Below the pieces are notes generated by a model. It saw nothing but the letters and a program-made list of their open reading frames with translations, was not told where the DNA came from and made no database searches. Positions 11,901 through 19,500 of a stretch of 64,000 nucleotides of DNA are shown here, in pieces (positions within the stretch are counted from its first letter, which is position 1; the number at the start of each line of letters is the position of its first letter). A program made the translations under genes and the position numbers. The stretch comes from Bacteroidia bacterium (GTDB taxonomy: Bacteria; Bacteroidota; Bacteroidia; Chitinophagales; Chitinophagaceae), in the NCBI GenBank assembly GCA_030427635.1, contig JAUIBA010000015.1, forward strand, positions 1 through 64,000. Reading direction: 5' to 3'.

Positions 11901-13554
11901 ACAGAGGGCTACGCTTATTTTGCAGGAGATAGGTGCAGCAGTATCACTGATACCACAGTTTCATGCCACGCCGCTGGCTGTAGGTGCCAGTTTTGGAGGA
12001 CAGCAGCTATCGACTATGGTTAACATGGGAACCATGATGCTGTCATCTAAGGCGGCTGTAAATAACATCATAGGCAGTATGGCATCTACACAGGGTAGGT
12101 ACCAGCGCAGGATGGAAGACTGGAAGTTTCAGGAGCGCACGGCACAGATGGAAGCAGAGCAGATGGATAAGCAGATTACCGCTGCAATGATACGTGTAGA
12201 TGTAGCAGAGAAAGACTATGAAAATCAGAAGCTGCAAATAGAGAACTCTAAAGAAACAGACCTCTTTTTACAGACCAAGTACTCCAATGTGAAGCTGTAT
12301 GACTGGATGGTGAAAGAAATATCAACCACATATTTCTCGGCGTTCAGGATGGCAAAAGAAATGGCACGGAAAGCTGAAAGGTGCTATAAAAAAGAGCTGC
12401 CATTATCAGAGCAGGCTACGGGTGGCTTTATCAGGAATAACAGCTGGAGTAATCTGAGAAGCGGGCTGCTATCGGGGGAAAAGCTACAGTATGACCTGCG
12501 TAACATGGAAGCTGCATATATCAGTGACAATAAACGGACGCTGGAGCTTACAAAACATGTGTCGCTGGCGATGCTGAATGCTACTGAGCTGCTGACACTG
12601 AAGCACACAGGTGAATGTAATATCAGCATACCGGAAGCACTGTATGACATGGATTATCCTAACCATTACAACCGGATAATAAAATCAATAAGTGTAAGCA
12701 TTCCTTGTGTGGCGGGGCCATATGCTACGGTGCCCTGTACAATCTCCTACATTACCAGCAGCAGCAAAATACGCAGTGCGGGTACAGGTGAACTGACAGC
12801 CGGTCCGGTGCCGGTATGCAGTACCATCGCAACAAGCAGTGCACAGAATGATAATGGTGTGTTTGACTTCAGCTTCAGAGATGAACGTTACCTGCCATTT
12901 GAGGGTGCCGGAGCCATTTGTACGCTCAATATAAAGCTGGGTGGTATCACTACATCGGATGGCAAGACGCTGAGGCCATTTGACTATGCTACAATCAGTG
13001 ATGTGATAGTACACGTAAAGTATACTGCACTTGAAGGGACCGAAACCGGAGCTGACCGCTCAGATACAATTTATGAACTCATAAATTCCGGAGACTTTGT
13101 TTCTGAAGGGGTAGCATTACCGCGAATATTCAGCCTGAAGCATGAATTCCCTAATGAATGGTTTGCATTTAAGACACAGGTAATGTCTGGCGCTACAGAT
13201 CCATTAATGGAGTTGCCATTGAAAGTGAATCATTTCCCATTCTTCAATAAGCGGAAGACGATAAACATAACTGAGGTGGTAGCAGCTACGAAGCTTAAAG
13301 GCGATAGTTATGACATAACGATTAATGAATCGGGCGTGATAACAGGTGTAGTGTCGGACTCGCTGCCACCGGTGCCTATAACTTTTGACCCGGGAGTAGG
13401 TATGGAGTTGAGTAATTCAATACCAGCAACGACGATACCGCTCAGCATTAAAGAAGCAGGCGTAACACCACCTTATGCAAACCTTGATATGCTGGAGGAT
13501 ATATATCTGGTAGTTATGTACACGGTGGCATCTCCTATTACACCGGTACTCTAG
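2992..13554 (+). CDS. Tc toxin subunit A (TcA), pore-forming and receptor-binding component
   Basis: TcA subunits assemble as a pentameric syringe that binds a target cell and injects the effector carried in the TcB-TcC shell. Residues about 1-100 and 115-210 are two transthyretin-like beta-sandwich repeats (each with NL..E.WDS or VYEI and a TD..G.Y turn). A large alpha-helical shell follows, with the TcA signature around residues 687-712 (a Cys-rich YCNCCDCKS followed by SPAAYLTDMLHFL). A neuraminidase-like region begins near 2012 (KSFMFEELEEQL, then YLEKLDGIGRLEPVGAC). Long heptad-type helices at about 2888-3150 would form the translocation channel, with a hydrophobic, Gly-rich AVGASFGGQQLSTMVNMG segment. 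The C-terminus from about 3218 (YDMDYPNHYNRIIKSISVSI) is the TcB-binding domain. At 3520 aa it is longer than Photorhabdus TcdA1 (about 2500 aa). It has no signal peptide. The TcB-TcC gene follows 41 bp downstream on the same strand, which suggests one transcript. Confidence 0.93.
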   Translation: MANLEIRGQVKLLNADSPMQNLKFELWDSVTDGYGLLCNTVTDVDGYYICLLDDPIASLVVATTIVLKYKIYRNGVLVKEAVIPDYTLATTITISESALDNSTIEEDDSKSPSFIAISGAVNDINGAAVAGITVNVYEIVFPSKQLVARTKTDVLGKYVIKVNKRLLSNSAVPAKRGLIVAAEDNEIPANVTTSSNIFDWEEKGQITIDLRTSTVNAQPAYQNIIAAVTTIIDATPVAELTSQQIDYLANATGCDAADITNIVTAHQLADETSLPADYIHALVQLGSHSIDTIASLKPADTRNIINMAISQNVIQGYTEAEIDTFIADLKVYQIQRVKDAPIAGEPHSMNDVLESIFPVGGDVDNFLSLYLDDFESMSEFWNELYIPAYGEAAAKNAQDGLKLAAITSFQPKIMSRLKVEIAGMSTPHISQLAKWSQEDWATLISDVCTAETELCVPASIRGEETDYENTAIHEQYAIKLVDIMHRAYPLTNIAGTLEGVTGETLIADATVRTKVSSFINANPLLDLRMHSIHDINAEDYDIDEADVEDVKNGLAPFQRLLRLVDGNPVAVSTLIADGVNSAKAISEMGKEEFLETYGDLFPIGESTTSVPLHKSHVFSGFGSGLPTGSMVYGSAYATVTASTLGLTSGILDSLSTGPAFPPTFPGGYTTLPSDYPILSSLFGGTDYCNCCDCKSVLSPAAYLTDMLHFLQTKAPAIYSALLDKRPDLVNIDLSCKNSDTPMSYIDLVTELLELEILKPKAADPVSDVLQCDILLKPEMQVIPNETADPHVAGYYSYILKEAPGFINVYPLSDYYMTPNYVNYQTLDRLHAGYTEDIHSHVGSPFMYDKLVQYHLDFSDGTDYMLVWSDFSGTGGMTGPGATVTYEDTALNNAMVAPFIIFDSASQNVIEYLIGDIAIEVVATTASSMTLRLIRTHNDAPPAVVDGINMYWMGDAGSGVPDPEDALNTDKTLLTLTPGTYTIGVGTDYDITDYAGSTVISSKHTMVISINTPTYIPGGDFTKFSFQTSGTEEQLKAYPERTYKDPVSKEYKDFHDYAAGIPYKHIYGNENLGGAVYPFSLPFSLAKDETRTYLQHFGTSRYELMKLFKPVNQDPAVPAPSDSITDYSLYAEWFGLSQVAASIVTGAHPSIVPYLWTFYGFSANTAVTAGPDDLIIRDPNSYAFIDTTTTGWQDILSSRLDILLQQTTISYEQLLEILSTDYLNPYNSEHTARKISIVPIPSAPPYPGTPVNTCKLDKLKLLFSDMSYQAVFYDKLHRFIRLINTGKLSVYQWDILLRSLYITDINENTFRQLGRVLLLSDELGIPPEILACWWSRIDRTVYRSFANGKNEVIPSLYARTFSNKAVINYDNINYFKNPLDLPTFIVPGTPSVSLVPQVASMCGLEEEEVIQLLDFYGPVDLTTSTVSLDFLSRFYIISILSKKWGYSVSEFIAVMNWLSEYGTAAPFILILPTPTVSDPIINTYIGNLEHFSEVIKAIKLSGFTIAEIDYLIRHKDDEKVIAPDAANIKAFYEKIRADLKNQPAFPPDVVIADLPVSALEERLRNIVYQHFSSEFKMPVQWVATILYSNTSEHNLLISNCIKKDFVRSTYSLSEDSIALIDASPVLPGEPLYPGDDVNLKPDFNLYSLYDWYRYCHKVLLIANRQKLRLKEFEYLFFYGSALQFNFIKLPVSTSINTVEGTAPASANSMLDGILRLSKLMEFIRQLSLPESSLGSIADASMGVVSPDIVKYSPISNEEGELPPAAISVSDPDYNDKINICYENWLAEINKSGWGSMLAELIGDSVSAAGTTETTDSPGVPALLKVYFSADAGISDFSLTEYQNISLVARITDIIYWCKRIGMNPLSLHKLFLEEVTLTDSRNLIIAAKGKYNDAQWAKVAQPLRDKVRKKQRDALIAYTLTKPNVIYGNMLIDIEMDACMVTSRVKQAISSIQLLVDRVIMGIEYSDDDPGTTPVSLITMPQTAKAQWEQWRKWYGIWHANREVFLYPENWMIPELRDNKSFMFEELEEQLKQDEVTSDKAESAIKAYLEKLDGIGRLEPVGACFESYYSTSSPDMVITSSPDINTIHVFSRTYGASHAYYHRKLQPNGIWTPWGKIDINITGKHVVPCFWKNRLFLFWVTITEKLVPRPTPGTVSSVSPYNTFFNNEYDRPMLDSGMSTTGGGDNFKKVLDITLNWTEYKNGTWQNQKTSSENISLQLRHSLQDSIEGVYNPTTSALKSLYTFLTNNNQESITEFIKSRIYIQPKIATTDTTSYFGDAPTPGDLYVMVMFPTLNHPIYEFADPLMCFHVNGDNATVPRSTELNNRLVPTEHTFFKNQALVSFRNPYAVTTEQLRYDTYYNYSAPSYRYPTNSSPYIYTHWRSGGTTILGKTPDNKSRIFPRSGFKNPLGDSFMYEDQENTYFVRLANVNFSHLLSSDGTAIGIGSAATIAEWWYLDGTPEEGGGSASVGVSPYAGSTPHAGGFTSSGSPLPKYLFQTFYHPQVKKFIEVLNVHGLQGLMRPDLLPTPLNIQNPADTMAFSSKYLPNSEQVAMVDMVPGSGTPPLNRNQIPKNTVDFFYNGTYSSYNWELFYHIPMLIAEKLSTNHQFKEAQQWYHYIFDPTKYAPVATPGKFWVFQPFYEIASTPITTLDDLLARIHAGSEGALAEVSASSEDPFQPYAIGRLRPLAFMKNTLMKYLDNLIAWGDSLFGRDTIESINEATQLYILASNILGSKPKGLSPRAETRVYSYKELNTPPLWVDEIGEASVPIETYIAPSSVPPPGSSGGLAFNVSYFCLTPNDKLLEYWDKVADRLFKIRNCQNLEGKKRDLAIFETPIDPGLLVQAAAQGLDINDVLDEMSGSGLPNYRFTYILQKANEFCADVKALGSSLLSALEKKDAEAISLLRQGHEAKLLDAVLQMKKVQVEEAEANLESLKKSKENIVAREEYYSSKEFMNANEKQHLQLLKKGIDLQRATLILQEIGAAVSLIPQFHATPLAVGASFGGQQLSTMVNMGTMMLSSKAAVNNIIGSMASTQGRYQRRMEDWKFQERTAQMEAEQMDKQITAAMIRVDVAEKDYENQKLQIENSKETDLFLQTKYSNVKLYDWMVKEISTTYFSAFRMAKEMARKAERCYKKELPLSEQATGGFIRNNSWSNLRSGLLSGEKLQYDLRNMEAAYISDNKRTLELTKHVSLAMLNATELLTLKHTGECNISIPEALYDMDYPNHYNRIIKSISVSIPCVAGPYATVPCTISYITSSSKIRSAGTGELTAGPVPVCSTIATSSAQNDNGVFDFSFRDERYLPFEGAGAICTLNIKLGGITTSDGKTLRPFDYATISDVIVHVKYTALEGTETGADRSDTIYELINSGDFVSEGVALPRIFSLKHEFPNEWFAFKTQVMSGATDPLMELPLKVNHFPFFNKRKTINITEVVAATKLKGDSYDITINESGVITGVVSDSLPPVPITFDPGVGMELSNSIPATTIPLSIKEAGVTPPYANLDMLEDIYLVVMYTVASPITPVL

Positions 13555-13595
13555 TAATTGACAAACAGTTAGCTAAAAAAGTAAAAAGTAATACC

Positions 13596-16500
13596 ATGCC
13601 CGATCCTAAAAATGACCAGTCCAAAGTGGCAGGTGGCGCCGACAGCGCCGCCTACCCACTGGACCGATATACAGTAGCCCCCCAACAGGAAAATGGAGGG
13701 GGCGGAGAGAACAATCTCTATTTCACATCGCAGGCACCATCTATAGGCCTGCCTAAAGGTGGCGGAGCTCTGAAGGGGATAGATGAAAAGTTTACAGTAA
13801 ATGCTGTGAATGGTACATCGTCTCTGGAAATACCGCTGCCATTTACTCCCGGAAGGGGAGGTTTTACACCACAGCTGAGCATTCAGTATAACTCTGGTAG
13901 CGGCAACAGCGAAGTGGGACTGGGCTGGAGCCTGGGACTGCCTGCCATACAACGTAAAACCGATAAACGGCTACCACAGTATGATGATGATAATGAGCGT
14001 GACGTATTTCTGCTGGCAGGTGCAGAAGACCTGGTGCCGGTGCTTGTGGAAGTGAGTGGTGAATGGGTGCCTGATGAGGGTGTGTTTGAAGATATGCACT
14101 ACAAACGCTACCGGCCACGTACAGAGGGACTGTATGCACGTATAGAGTATATAAGGCTTATAGGAACCGGACACAGCTGGTGGAAAGTGACCACTAAAGA
14201 CAATATGGTGACCTTTTACGGACTTACCGAAGAGGCCCGCATAGCAGACCCGCAAAACCCAGGGCATATCTTCAAATGGCTGCCACAGGTGAGCTATGAT
14301 AAGAAGGGTAACGCCATGCGTTATAACTATGTCACCGACAGCAGTACCGACATAGTGCCGGCCGCACTGCATGAGTGCAACCGCATGAACGGACTGGCCC
14401 CATTTACCAATACCTATCTGGCAGAGGTAGCATACTGCAACCGGGAGCCATGGATGCCCGAGGCGCCTGAAGATCATAACTTCATTACAGACCTGCCGGA
14501 TAGTACATTCCTGATGCGCATGGTGATTGATTATGGAGAATATGATGCCGCATCACCTCAGCCCGGCGTGACCGCTTCAGTACCGGACCGTAAAGATCCT
14601 TTCTCAGACTTTCATGCATGCTTTGAGATACGTACATACCGCAAGGCAAAACGATTCATTATGTTCCACTATTTTGATGAGCTGGACGAGGGCGAACCGG
14701 TAGCTGTGCGGAGCCTGGATCTGATATATGCGCATGATGGGGCAACAGAGCTGGTGGAAGCTGACCAGATAGTGCAAATGGTGCAACGGGGATACATAAA
14801 AACAGGTGTAGATGCAGGCACCGGGCTCAATGTGTATCATACCAAGTCGCTGCCGGCTATGACTTATAGCTATGAGGGTACTACGTGGGATAAAACTGTT
14901 CATGATGCTGACGTTTCTGCATTCGAAAATGCACCTCAGGGGCTTACTGGCCCGTACCAGTGGATAGACCTGTGGGGAGAAGGCCTGCCGGGTATTCTTA
15001 CAGAACAGGCCGGGGCTTACTACTACAAGAAAAACTTTGGGCATACACTTTTTGCCCCGGCGATGGTGGTAGCTGAAAAGCCCTCGCTGCAAGGGCTGGG
15101 AGGGGAGCTGCAATGGCAGGACCTGGATGCAGACGGACGCCGGCAGGTAGTGAGCCGCAGCCAGGCAATGCCGGGATATTATGAGCTGGGCGATGACCAG
15201 CAATGGCAACCCTTTCTTCCATTTCCGGGCAGGGCCAATATAGACTGGGGAAGCCCCTATACACGTGTGCTGGACCTGAATGGGGACGGCAGGCCTGATG
15301 TGCTTATTACAGAAGAAACTGTGTGGAAATGGTATGAGAACGCAGGAAAGGAAGGGCATAGAGAAGGTGGCTGTGCTTCTGTAGCCGGAGAGGAGGAGGC
15401 GGGACCACGCCTGCTGCTTAATGATATGATGCAGACGGTATACCTGGCCGATATGAACGGGGATGGTATGACCGATATAGTGCGCATCACCAATGGCGAG
15501 GTATGCTACTGGCCCAATATGGGTTATGGCAGGTTTGGCGCCAGGGTTACGATGTCGGGGGCACCGTTGTTTGATATGGCGGATACCTTTGAACCCCGCA
15601 GGCTGACACTGGCCGATGTATCCGGTACGGGAGCAGCAGACCTTATATACCTGGACTTTGACAAGTGTACCGTATGGACCAACCTGTCTGGCAACGGCTG
15701 GAGTGAGGGTGAGGAATTCCCCGGATTTTCAGGCGCTGATAAAGAGTGCATGGTTACAGTTACTGACCTGCGGGGCAGGGGGCTGCCATCTCTTGTGTGG
15801 AGCTCTCCGCTGCCGGGTAATGCTACCCGCCCACTGCACTATATAAGCTTTATGGGGCCGGGCAATGGTAAGCCTTACCTTATGAACCAGTACAGTAATG
15901 GTATGGGTAAAACCACTATGCTGGACTATGAGCAGTCTACCTACTATTACCTTACCGATCAGAAATCAGGTACTCCGTGGGCTACCCGGCTTCCGTTTCC
16001 GGTACATTGTGTGTCGACAGTAAGGGTTAACGACTCTATAGGGGAGACTGTCTATACCTCACAATATCATTACCATCATGGCTATTACGACCATGAGGAG
16101 CGGGAATTCCGCGGCTTTGGGAGGGTGGATGTCACTGATATAGTAGGGGCTTCAGAGGGTGCGCTGGATCAGTACCCGCTGGTTACCAGAACATGGTATC
16201 ATAATGGCGCCTGGATGCAGGAGGGGAATCTGCTGGATGCATTTGCTGCAGAATACTTTGACCCTACGGATGTAATACCTGCAGCTACCCCATGGCCTAT
16301 GCCGGAGCAGTATGCAGAAATGCCTGCAGGCCTATCTGCACAGGAGCAGCGCGAGGCAGTGCGGGCACTGAAAGGTATGGCCTTGCGGCAGGAGGTGTAT
16401 GCGCAGGATAATTCAGGTCTTGAGGCTATACCATATGCGGTAACGGTGAATGGGTATAAGGTGCGCCGTGAGCAGCCACAGGCCGGTAACAGGCATGGTG

Positions 16501-19500
16501 TGTTTTATACCTGGCAGCAGCACAAGCTGAGCTATACCTGTGAGCGGAAAATAGAAGACCCCCGCATAATGCACGAGCTGACGCTGGATGTGGATGAGTA
16601 TGGCAATGTGCTGGTGGCGGCTCAGGTAGTGTATCCGCGGAAGGCAACAATTCCTGAACCGCCGGAGATAGTGCAGGAGGTACAGGGGCGCACACTGATG
16701 ACGATGACCGCCAGCCGCTATACCAATGATGTGATTACGGATGCAGACTACCGCCTGCGTATGCTGTGCGAAACGCAGACATTTCAGGTGACCAACGGTT
16801 TTGAAACGGGTGAAACGGAGCCTGCCGGAGACCTGTGGACGGTGGCAGAGCTGAAATGGCTGTATGATGAGCGGAATGTGATACGATTCAATGCTACACC
16901 GGCAGAGCCGTATATACAGTTTCGCCAGTTATCGGCAGCGCGTATTCTGTACCTGAGCAATGACTGTACCACGTTTCTTGATTTTGGTGTGATGGCTTCA
17001 CTGGGTATGGTAGCCCGGAAGTTTACACTGGCATTTACCGGAGCTATAGCTGAGGATGAAACAGAGAGCCGTATCACAGATGCAAAGCTGGCACTTGCCG
17101 GATACATACGTACGGACCTGCAGGCAGAGCTGGACTCGTTTGACGGATTCTGGCCGGAAGATGATTATTACTGGCTGCCGGGAGAGCTTACAGACTATGA
17201 TGCCGCTCATTTCTATACCCCGCTCTACTTCCGCGACCCGTGGGATAATGAGACAAGTATAGCTTACTGGGACTCCGGTACTACCAACTATTACCTGCTG
17301 CCGTATACTGTTACAGACCCTATGGGCAATGTATCGACCGTAACTGAGTATAACTGGTATAACCTGCAGCCGGCTAAAATCAGTGACATTAACAACAATG
17401 AAAGCCACATACTGTATGATGCGCTGGGACTACCCACGGCTGTGGCTGTGATGGAAAAGGCCGGAGCAGAAAACGGAGATACCCTGGCCGGACTGGACCC
17501 GGTGGCAGAGGAGGGCACTGCGGCATATACTTCTTTCTTTGCCGACCCTATAGCCAATGCGGCTGCACTGCTGCAGGGCGCTACGTGGCGCTGCCTGTAC
17601 AGATGGGGAGAGGGCATACAACCCTGTGCGGCCATGATAGGCAGGGTGTGGCATGACACTGATATAACTGACCCTGCCGATGATGGCCTGCTGATACGCA
17701 TTACCTATACCGACGGGCTGGGCCGTATAGCTATGCAGAAGACGCAGGCAGCGCCTGCCGAAGGGGATACTGCCATGCGCTGGATAGCAGGAGGGAAAAC
17801 GATTTATAACAACAAGGGTAAACCCGTAAAACAGTATGAGCCCTATTATACCACGGCGCATACCTATGATGGTGTGGTAGCCGCTGAGGCGGTGGGTGTA
17901 AGCCCGCTTATGCACTACGACCCTATGGGCAGGGTGTACCGTACCGACCTGCCGGACGGCAGCTATACCCGTACTGTGTGGACTGCATGGCTGCAGGAGA
18001 TATGGGATAATAATGATACGGTGGCTGACAGTGCCTGGTACAGTGCGGCCAGTACCGGCAGTACGGAAGAGCAGGACGCTGCTGAGAAAGCGCTGCTGCA
18101 TGCCGGTACCCCCACTGTGGTGCACCTGGATACTATGGCACGCCCTTTTTATACCATACAGAAGGATGGCCTGCCCAACCCTGCCGACCCTCCCCACTGG
18201 ATGTACCCGGAGTATGAAAACTATGTGGCACTGGACATACAGGGCCACCGCCAGGAAATACATGATGCACGCGGCGTGACTACGATGACCTACCGATATA
18301 ATATGCTGGGGGTAGCTGTGGCACAGCAGAGTGCCGACAGTGGTATGCAGTACATGCTTACTGCGGCAGATGGTAAGCCTGCCTATGGGTGGGATGCAGA
18401 CGACCGTATGTTTACCCATACTTATGATGGCCTGCTGCGCCTGCTGAGCAGGGAAGTAACTCCCTATGGCGGCAGTGCCAGAGTGCTGGAGCGCTATGAA
18501 TATGGCGAGGATATAACCGATGACCTGACATTTAACCTGAGGGGGCAGGTGGTAAAAGTGTATGATGGCGCAGGCATAACAGAGCTGCGGAAGTATGACT
18601 TCAAAGGGGGGGTAAGGCTGAGTGAGCGCACTATGGTGAGCGATGCCACACAACACCCTGACTGGACCTCGCCTGCGGGTGTGAGTATGGATACTGAGCT
18701 TTTTGTGACCCTGAGTGAGTATGATGGTCTGGGACGGCTGGTAAAGGTAACATACCCCGATGACAGCGGGATACGCTACCGGTATAATGAAACCGGCCAG
18801 TTATACCGCATAGATGTGATAAATGCAGGGGGGACTATTGACACTGACATCATTAACGAGCTATACTACAATGCCCGGGGGCAGCGTATAAAGGTGAAGT
18901 ATGAGAACGGGGCTACCACCAGCTATACATACGACCCTGATACCTTTCGTATGAGCCGTATACGCACTACACGCAGCAGCGACAGCGCTGTGCTGCAGGA
19001 CCTGAACTACTGGTACGACCCTGTAGGGAACATAATAAGGCAGACCGATGATGCGCAGCAGAGTGTGTACTTTGACGGGACGGTGGCAGCCCCGGGAAAT
19101 ACCTATACCTATGATGCCCTGTACCGGCTCATACTATGCAAGGGCCGAGAGCATGCGGGGAGCAACAGTCCCGTGAGCAGCAATGACGCCAGCCGCTGTG
19201 GCTATGCCCCGCTTACTGCCGACCATACAGCTATGCGCAGCTATGCCCAGTATTATAAGTATGATGAGGTAGGCAATATGCTGGAGATGAAGCACACTGC
19301 TGCGGGTGGCACCGGCAACTGGACGCGGACCTTTGAGGTAGAGAACACGGGCGGTGGCAGCCCGGTACCCATCAATAACCGGCTGCACAGCAGCAGCATA
19401 GGCAGCGACCCTACAGGCAGCTCAGAGAGCTATAGCTATGATGCCCGGGGCAATATAGTGCGAGGCTTTAACCACCTGTATACGGCATCTGGCACGGCAG

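Noticed and set aside
13864..14477. Overlapping minus-strand frames in the SpvB region
   Set aside because: They are shadows of the SpvB-coding frame without independent support.
17430..18656. 408-codon open frame on the minus strand inside the TcB-TcC gene
   Set aside because: It lies wholly antisense to the RHS-repeat region, is His/Tyr/Ile rich with no domain, and arises from the regular codon use of the sense strand.
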